Assembly: GCA_965217265.1 (NCBI GenBank)
Contig: CBDCHP010000013.1
Span: 183,205 to 247,204 of the forward strand
DNA: 64,000 bases
Direction of reading: 5' to 3'
Source of the DNA: JAGRGG01 sp965217265
GTDB lineage: Bacteria; Pseudomonadota; Alphaproteobacteria; Geminicoccales; Geminicoccaceae
This document shows, in pieces, positions 8,565-17,269 of this stretch. The notes under the pieces were generated by a model. It was not told the origin of the DNA. It did not search any database and saw only the letters and a list, made by a program, of their open reading frames with translations. Numbering within the stretch: the first letter of the stretch is position 1; each line of letters starts with the position of its first letter. A program made the position numbers and the translations under genes.

Positions 8565-11006
8565 TCAGTAGAGGCCCCCGGCGGCGGGCGAACCCGCCCC
8601 CTCGTCGCCGTCGGCGGCGACGCCCGAGAACGTGGTCGGCGACGCCGCCGCCCGCCGCACGGGCTCGGTGCCGGGCAGGTAGGCCTCGGCGATCACGTCG
8701 GTCGTGTTCGGTCCGGGCAAGAGGCCGGCCTCGGCGTCGACCCGGACGAGGCGGATGCCGGGCGGCGTGCGAAACGGGATCGGCGGCTGGCCCTTCAAGG
8801 CGGCTTGCATCACCTCGACCCAGACCGGCAAGGCGACGTTGCTCCCGGTCGCCTTGCGCCCGAGCGACTGCGGCCGGTCGAAACCGACGTAGACCCCGAC
8901 CGCGAGGTCGGGCGAGAAGCCGACGAACCACGCGTCCTTGGCGTCGTTGGTCGTGCCGGTCTTGCCGGCGAGCGGGTGGCCGATCGCCTTGGCCCGCTGC
9001 GCCGTGCCGTGCTCGACGACGCCTTCGAGCATGTGGACGAGCTGATACGCGTTGCGCGGGTCGACGACCTGCGCCCGCTCGTTCGGCAACGCCGGCGGCG
9101 GGGTGGCGAGCGTCTCGCTTTGGCAGGCGGCGCAGGTCTCGCCGGTGCGGCTCATCACCGTCTTGCCGTAGCGGTCCTGGATGCGCTCGATCATGACCGG
9201 CTCGATCCGCTTGCCGTCGTTGACCAGCATGGCGTAGGCGGCGGTGAGGCCCATGACCGTCACCTCGTTCGAGCCCAGGGCCGAGGCGAGGTTGTCGCCC
9301 AAGCCCCGGTCGATGCCGAAGCGGTGGGCGACGTCCTTGACCCGCCCCATGCCCACGTCCTGCGCCAAGCGCACGGTCATCAGGTTGCGCGACTTCTCCA
9401 GCCCGGTGCGCAGCGTGCTCGGGCCGTAGAAGGTCTGGCTGTAGTTCTCGGGCTTCCAGAGCGGCAGGCCCGGCCCCTGCTCGATCTCGATCGGCCCGTC
9501 GACAATGATCGAGGACGGGGTGTAGCCGTCCTCCAGGGCCGCGAGGTAGACGAACGGCTTGAAGGCCGAGCCCGGCTGGCGCAGCGCCTGCGTCGCCCGG
9601 TTGAACTTGCTCTGACGGTAGCTGAAGCCGCCGGAGAGCGCCAGCACCCGGCCGGTGTGCGGGTCGAGCGCGACGACCGCCCCCTCGACCTCGGGCCGCT
9701 GCCGCAGCGCCCAGTGGGACGACTCGCCCCTACCCGTCTCCCGCTCGACCAGGACGACGTCGCCGACTTCGAGGATGGCGCCCACCTCCCGCAGCGCCGG
9801 GCCGATCTTGCCTTGCGCGTCCTCGGGCCGGGCCCAGCGGACGTCTTCGAGCCGCAACGCGCCCTCGTCGCCGTCGACGAAGCCGAGCCGCGCCGCGTCG
9901 GGCTCGACGCCGAGGACGGCGGCGAGCTTGAGGTCCATCAACTCAAAGCCCGGATCGACCTTCTTCAGCGCGTCTTGCCAGCCCTCCAGGGGGATCGTCG
10001 CCACGGGACCACGGTAGCCGCGGTGGCGGCGATCGTAGTCGCCGAGGCCCCGGCGCAAGGCGCGGTCGGCGATCGCCTGCAGCGCCGGCGCCACGGTCGT
10101 CCTGACCGAGAGCCCGCCCCCGTAAAAACCCTCCTCGCCGAAGTGGCCGACGAGCTGCCGGCGCACCTCCTCGGTGAAGAAGTCGGCCCGGGCGTACTCG
10201 GTCGGTGCGCGCCTATGCGTGACGAGCGGCTCGGCCTTGGCGGCCGCCGCCTCCTCGGGCGTGATGTAGCCGTCGTCTTGCATCCGGTTGATGACGTAGT
10301 CGCGCCGTCCGACGGCGGCGTCGTGGTCGCGCACCGGGTCGTAGCGCGACGGCGCCTTGGGCAGTGCCGCGAGGTAGGCCGTCTCGCCGATCGTCAAATC
10401 GTCGAGCGCCTTGTCGAAGTAGTTGAGCGCTGCCGCCGCGACGCCGTACGAGCGGTTGCCTAGGAAGATCTCGTTCAAGTAGAGTTCGAGGATCTCGTCC
10501 TTGGTGAACGCCTCTTCGAGGCGCATCGCCAGGATCGCCTCCTTGACCTTGCGCTCGATCGAGACCTCGTTGGTGAGCAGGAAGTTCTTCGCCACCTGCT
10601 GCGTGATCGTCGACGCCCCCTCGGGTCGCCCCCCGTCGCGCAGGCGCTTCACGTTCTCGACCACGGCCCTCGCGATGCCGCGCGGGTCGAGGCCGAAATG
10701 GCTGTAGAAGTTCTGGTCCTCGGCCGCGACGAAGGCGTGCTTCAAGCGCTCGGGCATCGCGTCGATCGGCACGAACACCCGCCGCTCGCGGGCGTACTCG
10801 GCGAGCAGCCGCCCGTCGCCGGCGTGGACGCGGGTCACGGTCGGCGGCGCGTAGTCGTTCAGGTGGGCGTAGTCCGGCAGGTCCTGGCTATAGTCGTAGA
10901 CGGCGTAGGCGACGATGCCGCCGCCGATCAGGCCCAGCACCACGAGCCCGAACACCAGGCCGGCGAACAGGTTGAGGGACTTGGTAAAAATGCGGCGAAG
11001 CGGCAT
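8565..11006 (-). CDS. mrcA: Penicillin-binding protein 1A (bifunctional class A PBP)
   Basis: Bifunctional peptidoglycan glycosyltransferase/transpeptidase of 813 residues, anchored by one N-terminal membrane helix (LFAGLVFGLVVLGLIGGGIV). The glycosyltransferase domain has AAEDQNFYSHFGLD and the STITQQVAKN segment. The transpeptidase has SAFK (SxxK), SRN (SxN) and KTGTT. ATG 11006 gives MPLRRIFTK; the longer upstream frame overlaps amiC and is rejected. It lies 10 bp after amiC, a conserved order in Alphaproteobacteria, and is probably co-transcribed with it and prfB. The C-terminus is Gly/Ala rich. Confidence 0.93.
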   Translation of the reverse strand: MPLRRIFTKSLNLFAGLVFGLVVLGLIGGGIVAYAVYDYSQDLPDYAHLNDYAPPTVTRVHAGDGRLLAEYARERRVFVPIDAMPERLKHAFVAAEDQNFYSHFGLDPRGIARAVVENVKRLRDGGRPEGASTITQQVAKNFLLTNEVSIERKVKEAILAMRLEEAFTKDEILELYLNEIFLGNRSYGVAAAALNYFDKALDDLTIGETAYLAALPKAPSRYDPVRDHDAAVGRRDYVINRMQDDGYITPEEAAAAKAEPLVTHRRAPTEYARADFFTEEVRRQLVGHFGEEGFYGGGLSVRTTVAPALQAIADRALRRGLGDYDRRHRGYRGPVATIPLEGWQDALKKVDPGFELMDLKLAAVLGVEPDAARLGFVDGDEGALRLEDVRWARPEDAQGKIGPALREVGAILEVGDVVLVERETGRGESSHWALRQRPEVEGAVVALDPHTGRVLALSGGFSYRQSKFNRATQALRQPGSAFKPFVYLAALEDGYTPSSIIVDGPIEIEQGPGLPLWKPENYSQTFYGPSTLRTGLEKSRNLMTVRLAQDVGMGRVKDVAHRFGIDRGLGDNLASALGSNEVTVMGLTAAYAMLVNDGKRIEPVMIERIQDRYGKTVMSRTGETCAACQSETLATPPPALPNERAQVVDPRNAYQLVHMLEGVVEHGTAQRAKAIGHPLAGKTGTTNDAKDAWFVGFSPDLAVGVYVGFDRPQSLGRKATGSNVALPVWVEVMQAALKGQPPIPFRTPPGIRLVRVDAEAGLLPGPNTTDVIAEAYLPGTEPVRRAAASPTTFSGVAADGDEGAGSPAAGGLY

Positions 11007-11016
11007 GGGTCGGCAC

Positions 11017-12300
11017 CTAGAGCGTGGCTTCGAGTTGTTGGAAGTAGCGTTCGATCGCGGCCGCGATGACGTCGGCCAGCCGCGCACGATAGGCGGGGTC
11101 GCGCAGGTTCCTCGCGTCCTTGGCATTCGATAGATAGCCAAGCTCGATCAGAACGGAAGGCACGTCGGGCGCTTTGAGGACGACGAAGCCGGCATAGCGG
11201 CGCGAGCGCCGCACCAGGGGCGTCACCTCGCGCAAGGACGCGATCAGCGTGTCGGCCAGCGCGATCGAGCGGTTGTTGGTGTCGCGCTGCACGAGGTCGA
11301 TCAGGATCGAAGCCACCTGCGGGTCCTCCTCGCTCAAGTCGGCCCCGACGATGATGTCGGCCTTGTTCTCCTTCGCCGCGAGGCGCGCCGCCTCGGCGTC
11401 CGAGGCGTCCTCGGAGAGCGTGTAGACCGAGGCCCCCCGGTGCTCGGGCAGGCCGATCGAGTCGGCGTGCAGCGAGACGAACAAGTCGCCGTTCGCGCGG
11501 CGCGCCCGCTCGATGCGCTCGCGAAGCGCGATCAGCTCGTCGTCGTCGCGGGTGAGCACGACCTTGAAGCGCCCCCCGGTCTCCAGGGCCTCGTGCAGGG
11601 CTTTCGCCATCGCCAGCGTCACCGTCTTCTCGAACACGCCGCCGACGCCGATCGCGCCCGGGTCGACGCCGCCGTGCCCGGCGTCGATCACGACGACCGG
11701 CCGCCGCGGGCCCGGCAGGTCGGCACTCGCGTCCGGCGCTGCCGCCGGCTTGGGCAGCGGCAGCGGCAGTGCCGCGACCACGACGGGCGGTGCCGCCGGC
11801 TCAATGGCCAAGGGCGCTGCGGCCCGGGCGACGACGGCTGCGGGCCTGGGCACCGGCGGCGGCAGGGCCGCGGAGCGCAGCGGCTCGATCGGGGCCAAGT
11901 CCAGGACCAAGCGCCAGTCGCCGCCAAGCTTCTGCGGCTCGATCACGCGGCTCGATGCGACGCGAAACGGGCCGGTCGCGTCGAGGACGACCCGGCTGTG
12001 TTGCCCGTCGAGTTGGCCGTAGCGGTAGCCGCCGATCAACCCCTTCGGCCGCGACTGCGGGTGCTCGGCCACGCGCCAGTCGAGCCGGGGCAGATCGACG
12101 GTGAGCCGCCAAGGGTCGGACGCGACCTCGGCCTCGAACGTAGTCTTGGCGCTCAAGTCCAAGACGAGCCGGGTCAAGGGCGGGTCGACGCCGAAGCGAA
12201 TAGCCTTGACCTCGACCGCTCGGGCACCCGTGAACGACGTCAGGAGAACGAGCAGCACCACGAGGTAGGCGGAAATCTTGTCCCTCAAGGCGAACATCAT
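11017..12300 (-). CDS. amiC: N-acetylmuramoyl-L-alanine amidase AmiC-type
   Basis: Periplasmic Zn amidase that cleaves the stem peptide from muramic acid during cell separation. A signal peptide ends near SFTGARA, followed by an AMIN domain (about residues 30-140), a Pro/Ala-rich linker, and an Amidase_3 domain with VVIDAGHGGVDPGA, RERIERARRANGDLFVSLHAD and LIELGYLSN. Start ATG 12300 (or the next codon, ATG 12297) is chosen because the longer frame upstream has no signal peptide context. It is divergent from rne and followed closely by mrcA. Confidence 0.9.
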   Translation of the reverse strand: MMFALRDKISAYLVVLLVLLTSFTGARAVEVKAIRFGVDPPLTRLVLDLSAKTTFEAEVASDPWRLTVDLPRLDWRVAEHPQSRPKGLIGGYRYGQLDGQHSRVVLDATGPFRVASSRVIEPQKLGGDWRLVLDLAPIEPLRSAALPPPVPRPAAVVARAAAPLAIEPAAPPVVVAALPLPLPKPAAAPDASADLPGPRRPVVVIDAGHGGVDPGAIGVGGVFEKTVTLAMAKALHEALETGGRFKVVLTRDDDELIALRERIERARRANGDLFVSLHADSIGLPEHRGASVYTLSEDASDAEAARLAAKENKADIIVGADLSEEDPQVASILIDLVQRDTNNRSIALADTLIASLREVTPLVRRSRRYAGFVVLKAPDVPSVLIELGYLSNAKDARNLRDPAYRARLADVIAAAIERYFQQLEATL

Positions 12301-12775
12301 AACCCACGGATTGCCGCGCACGGTCTTTCGACCGCGACCCGGCAGGGGGCGGCGACCGACACGGGGCGCGCGGATAAAACCGAATACCCGATTGTGATAA
12401 CGCATAACAGTTACTATAGTGCTTACAGATGGTCGATTGTGATTCCCGTCCAGGGGGTCGCGCGGCGCCCGCCGCCCACTCCCGCTCAGACGGCAATCGC
12501 CCGACCGTTCCTAAACTTATAGGTTATATCGGTAGCGGTGTCAGGCGCGTTCTCGCAGCGGGGTGAACAGGTTGGGGTCGGCGTAAGCCGGGCCGGCCGA
12601 ACCCTTCCCCGGTCGAGCGCCGACGGTCCGCCGCCGATCCTTGCCCGCCTCGCCCCTTTGCATCCTCCGCCGCTCGGCGGGGGCGCGGCCACGGCGGCGC
12701 ACCATCCCGCAACATTCGTCCGCAGCCGGCGCGTCGCGATCGCGACGCGGCTCCGGGCGCGCCAGAGTCCCTCCC
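12301..12775. other. Divergent amiC/rne intergenic region (475 bp), probable long rne leader
   Basis: No convincing gene is seen. The middle (about 12380-12540) is AT-richer than the flanks and contains a promoter-like pair pointing at rne. From that promoter the rne leader would be about 350 nt. Long rne leaders are used for autoregulation in enterobacteria; whether that applies here is inference. Confidence 0.4.
12392..12420 (+). promoter_or_regulatory. Candidate sigma-70 promoter for rne
   Basis: TTGTGA at 12392-12397 and TATAGT at 12415-12420, separated by 17 bp, in the AT-rich part of the divergent region. The match is to the -35/-10 consensus only; no start site is known. Confidence 0.4.
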
Positions 12776-15478
12776 ATGACCAAACGCATGCTCATCGACG
12801 CCACCCACCCCGAAGAGACCCGCGTGGTCGTGGTGGACGGCCAGCAACTCGTTGACTTCGACTTCGAGAGTTCGACCAAACGCCAGATCAAGGGCAACGT
12901 CTACCTCGCCAAGGTGACCCGCGTCGAGCCCTCGCTCCAGGCCGCCTTCATCGAGTACGGCGGCGGCCGGCACGGCTTTCTCGCCTTCAGCGAGATCCAC
13001 CCCGACTACTTCCAAGTCCCGCAGGCCGACCGCGAGCTGCTGGAAAAGCTTGAGCGCGAGGGCACGCCCACGGGCGACAGCGGCACCGAGGCCGAGAGCG
13101 CTTCCGACGCCGAGGGCGAGGAGCGGCCGTCCCGGCTGACCGAGGACGCCGACGAGGAGACGGCGGAGGTGATGGGCGAGCAGGCCCGCGCCCGCGCGCG
13201 GCTCTTGCGCTCGTACAAGATCCAAGAGGTCATCAAGCGCCGGCAGATCCTGCTCGTCCAGGTCGTCAAGGAGGAGCGCGGCAACAAGGGTGCCGCCCTC
13301 ACCACCTACCTGTCGCTCGCCGGGCGCTACGGCGTCTTGATGCCCAACACGCCGCGCGGCGGCGGCATCAGCCGCAAGATCCAAGACGCCGCCGACCGCA
13401 AGCGCCTCAAGACCATCGTCCAGGACCTCAAGGTGCCGCAGGGCATGGGCCTCATCGTCCGCACCGCGGGCCAGGAGCGCTCGCGCGCCGAGATCCGCCG
13501 CGACTACGACTACCTCTTGCGCCTGTGGAGCGACATCCGCGAGACGACGCTGAAGTCGATCGCGCCCTGCTTGATCTACGAGGAGGGCAACCTCGTCAAG
13601 CGGGCGGTCCGCGACATCTACACCCGCGACGTCGAGGAGGTGCTGGTCGAGGGCGACGAGGCCTACAAGGACGCGCGGCGGCTGATGCAGATGATCATGC
13701 CGAGCCGGGCGCGGCTGGTGAAGCCCTACAAGGACGAGGTGCCGCTCTTCTTTCGCTACCGGGTCGAGGACCAGCTCGACGCCATGTACAGCCCGGTCGT
13801 CCAACTGCCCTCGGGCGGCTCGATCGTCATGCACACGACCGAGGCGCTGATCGCCGTCGACGTCAACTCGGGCCGCTCGACCCGCGAGCGGCACATCGAC
13901 GAGACCGCGATCAAGACCAATTTGGAGGCCGCCGACGAGGTGTCGCGGCAACTGCGCTTGCGCGACCTCGCCGGGCTCGTCGTCATCGACTTCATCGACA
14001 TGTCGGAGAACCGCCACCAGAAGATGGTCGAGCGCCGCCTGCGCGAGGCCTTGAAGCTGGACCGTGCGCGCATCCAGCTCGGCCGGATCAGCATGTTCGG
14101 CCTGATGGAACTGTCGCGCCAGCGGCTGCGCCCCTCCTTGCAGGAGCTGTCCTCGCAATCCTGCCCGACCTGCCACGGCCTCGGCGTCGTCCGCTCGACC
14201 GAGTCCTGCGCGCTCCAGGCGCTGCGCCTGATCCAAGAGGCCGGCATCAAGGGGGCGGCCGCCATGCAGGTGACGCTGCCGGCCGACGTCGGCCTCTACC
14301 TCTTGAACCAGAAGCGCGACGCCCTGCACCGCCTCGAAGCGCGCTACGCGATGCAAGTCGTCGTCGCGGTCGACACGCGGATGATGCCGGCCGAGATCGA
14401 CGTGCAGGTGGGCGCCAAGCGCGAGGTCGAGCCCGATGCGGCAGCACTCGCACCCCCGGCGGACGCACCCGCCGCGCGTATACCCGACGAGGAGGAGCAA
14501 CCGATTGAGGCAGCGCGGCGCGAGCGCCCAGCGCCCGACGCCCCGGCACCCGTCGAGGTCGCCGCCGACGAGGACGAGGACGCGGGCGGCAAGAAGCGCC
14601 GCCGACGTCGGCGCCGGCGTCGGCGCGACGAGCCGGGCGAGGCGCCGAGGGAGGCGGCGGCCGGGGCCGAGACCGATGCGGGCGGGGCCGACACGGACGA
14701 GACGGAGGCGGACGAGGCCGTCACGGCGGCACCGCCCGCGCCGGCAGGCGACGAGCCCGAGCGGCCCCGCCGCCGCCGCAAGCGGCGCGGCGGCGCCCGT
14801 CGCGGGAACGGGACCGCCGCCGAGGACGCGGGCGACGACGCACCCGCGCCGTCCGGAATCGGGGCCGACGCGCCGCCGCTCGCCGCCGAGGCAGACACGA
14901 ACGCGGGGATCGAGACCGAGGCGCCGATCGCCGCGGCCGAGACGCCGCAAGACGTGCGGGAGACGCACCCCGCCCCGGCACCGGTCTACGACGCCGACAC
15001 GCCCGCGGTCGAGGTCGCGGCGGCCGGGCTCGACCCAATCGGCGACGAGGAGCGGGCATCTGACGCACCGCCCATGACCGACGCGGCGGTAGTTGCCGAG
15101 ATGGCCCCGGTCGAGACGCCCGAGGCGGACGCACCGGCCGTCGAAGCACCAGTCGTCGAGGCGCCCGCGGCCGAGATGCCGACCGTCGAAGCATCGGCCG
15201 CTGAACCGCCGGCCGTCGAATCGTCGGCGATCGAGCCGTCGGCGGCGTCTGCCGACGAAGCCACCGCGCCGGTGCCGAGCGTTATCCTGGCGGCGAACGG
15301 TGCCGCGGCCGACGGCGCGGCCGGGGCGGCGCCGGCGACCTCCGTGGACGGTGCCGCGGACGGGTCGGCGGAGCCTGCCCCCGAAGCGGAGGCGCCGCGC
15401 GAGGCCGCGCTCGCCGAGGCCGTCGAGGAGGACACCGGCCCGCCGCGCCAGGGCTGGTGGAGTCGCTGGGTGCGCTGA
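12776..15478 (+). CDS. rne: Ribonuclease E
   Basis: Essential endoribonuclease and degradosome scaffold, 900 residues. The catalytic half has an S1 domain (NVYLAKVTRVEPSLQAAFIEYG), the metal-binding aspartates D362 (VDVNSGRS) and D405 (VVIDFIDM), 43 residues apart as in E. coli, and the Zn-link CPTC at 463-466. From about residue 560 the protein becomes acidic, Ala/Pro rich and repetitive, with Arg-rich patches (KKRRRRRRRRRRDEP). It ends RQGWWSRWVR, a GWW motif used by alphaproteobacterial RNase E to bind PNPase. ATG 12776 (MTKRMLIDATHPEE) matches the family start; the 45-codon upstream extension is rejected. Confidence 0.95.
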   Translation: MTKRMLIDATHPEETRVVVVDGQQLVDFDFESSTKRQIKGNVYLAKVTRVEPSLQAAFIEYGGGRHGFLAFSEIHPDYFQVPQADRELLEKLEREGTPTGDSGTEAESASDAEGEERPSRLTEDADEETAEVMGEQARARARLLRSYKIQEVIKRRQILLVQVVKEERGNKGAALTTYLSLAGRYGVLMPNTPRGGGISRKIQDAADRKRLKTIVQDLKVPQGMGLIVRTAGQERSRAEIRRDYDYLLRLWSDIRETTLKSIAPCLIYEEGNLVKRAVRDIYTRDVEEVLVEGDEAYKDARRLMQMIMPSRARLVKPYKDEVPLFFRYRVEDQLDAMYSPVVQLPSGGSIVMHTTEALIAVDVNSGRSTRERHIDETAIKTNLEAADEVSRQLRLRDLAGLVVIDFIDMSENRHQKMVERRLREALKLDRARIQLGRISMFGLMELSRQRLRPSLQELSSQSCPTCHGLGVVRSTESCALQALRLIQEAGIKGAAAMQVTLPADVGLYLLNQKRDALHRLEARYAMQVVVAVDTRMMPAEIDVQVGAKREVEPDAAALAPPADAPAARIPDEEEQPIEAARRERPAPDAPAPVEVAADEDEDAGGKKRRRRRRRRRRDEPGEAPREAAAGAETDAGGADTDETEADEAVTAAPPAPAGDEPERPRRRRKRRGGARRGNGTAAEDAGDDAPAPSGIGADAPPLAAEADTNAGIETEAPIAAAETPQDVRETHPAPAPVYDADTPAVEVAAAGLDPIGDEERASDAPPMTDAAVVAEMAPVETPEADAPAVEAPVVEAPAAEMPTVEASAAEPPAVESSAIEPSAASADEATAPVPSVILAANGAAADGAAGAAPATSVDGAADGSAEPAPEAEAPREAALAEAVEEDTGPPRQGWWSRWVR

Positions 15479-15501
15479 GCAACCGAACGTATCGAATCCA
15501 C

Positions 15502-15545
15502 GCCCGCCGTCTTACGCCCCCTTCGGCCGGGGTGAGGCGGCGGGC
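15502..15545 (+). terminator. Hairpin downstream of rne
   Basis: Arms GCCCGCCG (from 15502) and CGGCGGGC (to 15545) pair, and further matches run towards a TTCGGCC loop. No long T-tract follows, so it may be an attenuated or Rho-assisted terminator or a 3' stabilising structure. Confidence 0.4.
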
Positions 15546-15607
15546 GCAATTGCGTCACCGGCTAGTCCGTGAAAAAGTTCGCCGCCGGTCCCCCGTTCGT
15601 CTAAGGT

Positions 15608-15629
15608 CCTCCCCCGATAAGGGGGGAGG
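15608..15629 (+). promoter_or_regulatory. Hairpin that pairs with the ribosome binding site of the acyl-CoA synthetase
   Basis: CCTCCCCC at 15608-15615 is exactly complementary to GGGGGAGG at 15622-15629, with a 6-nt loop. The second arm is the only good Shine-Dalgarno sequence for ATG 15638 (8 nt away), so the ribosome site would be closed when the stem forms. Confidence 0.5.
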
Positions 15630-15637
15630 CAACCGAC

Positions 15638-17269
15638 ATGGCGCACGACGAGGCCCTACCGCGCACCGCCGCGAACTTCGTCCCGCTGACGCCGCTCTCG
15701 TTCCTGGCGCGCACGGCGGACCTGTTCCCGGCGCGCGTCGCCTTGATCCACGGGCGCCGGCGCCAGAGCTGGGGGGAGACCGACGCCCGTTGCCGGGCGC
15801 TGGCCTCGGCCCTCGAACGCCGCGGCGTCGGCCCCGGCGACACCGTCGCGGTCCTCGCCCCCAACGTCCCCGAACTGTTCGAACTGCACTTCGCCGTGCC
15901 GATGGCGGGGGCGGTCCTGAACGCGATCAACGTCCGCCTCGATCCCGAGACCATCGCCTACATCCTCGACCATGGCGGGGCGAAGCTGCTGATCGCCGAC
16001 ACAGGATTCGCGCCGTCGGTCAAGGCGGCGCTGGCGCTGCTCGGCCGCGACCTGCCCGTCGTCGATATCGACGATAGCCAAGGCCCCGGCGGCGAGCGCC
16101 TGGGCGAGGCGGACTACGAGGCCCTCCTAGCCGAGGGCGACCCGAACGCGCCCCGATCGCCGCTAGCGGACGAGTGGGCCGCCCTCACCCTCAACTACAC
16201 CTCGGGCACCTCCGGCCGGCCGCGCGGCGCCGTCTACCACCACCGCGGCGCCTACCTGATGGCGCTCGGCACGGTCGCGGCCTGGGGCCTGCCGATGCAC
16301 CCGACCTACCTCTACAGCGTGCCCTTGTTCCACTGCAACGGCTGGGGCCACGTCTGGACGATGACCTTGATGGCGGCGACGGTCGTCTGCTGCCGCAGCG
16401 TCACGGCGAAGGCCGTGTTCGACGCCATCGCCGAGCACGGCGTCACCCACCTCGGCGGCGCCCCGGTCGTGCTCGGCACGCTGGTCAACGCGCCGGCCGA
16501 AGAGCGCCGCGTGCTCGACCGGCCGGTCAAGGTGATGACCGCCGGCGCCCCGCCGCCGCCCGCGATCTTGGGCCAGATCGAGGCGATGGGCTTCGAGGTC
16601 ATGCAGGTCTACGGCCTGACCGAGACCTACGGCCACGTCCTGCAGTGCCTGTGGCGCGAGGAGTGGGAGGGTCTGCCGTTCGAGGACCGGGCCGAGATCA
16701 AGAGCCGGCAGGGCATCGGCTTGCCGATCACCGAGGAGGTGCGCGTCGTCGACCTCGCGACGCGCGCCCCCGTCCCGCGCGACGGGGTGAGCGAGGGCGA
16801 GATCGTCGTGCGCGGCAACACGCTGATGAAGGGCTACCACGACGACCCCGCGGCGACGGCGGCCATCTTCGAGGGCGGCTGGCTCAAGACCGGCGACGTC
16901 GCCGTCTGGTTTGACAACGGCTACGTCCAGATCAAGGACCGCTTGAAGGACGTCATTATCTCGGGCGGCGAGAACGTCTCCTCGGTCGAGGTCGAGGCCG
17001 TCCTCTACCGCCACCCGGCCGTGGCGGCGGCGGCCGTCGTCGCCCGGCCCGATCCGCGCTGGGGCGAAGTGCCCGTCGCCTACGTCGAACTGAAGCCGGG
17101 CGCCACGGCCGACGAGGCCGAGATGATCGCCTTTTGCCGGGGGCACACCGCCGGCTTTAAGACGCCCAAGGCCGTCACGTTCGGCGACCTGCCCAAGACC
17201 GCGACCGGCAAGATCCAAAAATTCCGGCTGCGCCGCGACGCGGCCGACACCGCGAGGAGAGACGCGTGA
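15638..17269 (+). CDS. AMP-forming acyl-CoA synthetase (DmdB/AEE21-like)
   Basis: Activates a carboxylic acid to its CoA thioester through an acyl-adenylate. The 543-residue protein has the P-loop-like LNYTSGTSGRPRGAVYHHRG near residue 185, the AMP-binding QVYGLTETYG near 325, the hinge GYVQIKDRLKDVIISGGENV near 430, and the catalytic lysine motif KTATGKIQKFRLR near the end. The YHHRGAYLMA version is typical of the medium/long-chain branch that includes methylmercaptopropionate-CoA ligase DmdB. Its stop overlaps the GTG of the AcuI-like gene by 4 bp. Substrate choice is not settled by sequence. Confidence 0.85.
   Translation: MAHDEALPRTAANFVPLTPLSFLARTADLFPARVALIHGRRRQSWGETDARCRALASALERRGVGPGDTVAVLAPNVPELFELHFAVPMAGAVLNAINVRLDPETIAYILDHGGAKLLIADTGFAPSVKAALALLGRDLPVVDIDDSQGPGGERLGEADYEALLAEGDPNAPRSPLADEWAALTLNYTSGTSGRPRGAVYHHRGAYLMALGTVAAWGLPMHPTYLYSVPLFHCNGWGHVWTMTLMAATVVCCRSVTAKAVFDAIAEHGVTHLGGAPVVLGTLVNAPAEERRVLDRPVKVMTAGAPPPPAILGQIEAMGFEVMQVYGLTETYGHVLQCLWREEWEGLPFEDRAEIKSRQGIGLPITEEVRVVDLATRAPVPRDGVSEGEIVVRGNTLMKGYHDDPAATAAIFEGGWLKTGDVAVWFDNGYVQIKDRLKDVIISGGENVSSVEVEAVLYRHPAVAAAAVVARPDPRWGEVPVAYVELKPGATADEAEMIAFCRGHTAGFKTPKAVTFGDLPKTATGKIQKFRLRRDAADTARRDA

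Noticed and set aside
12524..14968. Minus-strand open frame of 814 codons
   Set aside because: It lies opposite rne, whose catalytic residues are intact; the long frame is a G+C artefact.
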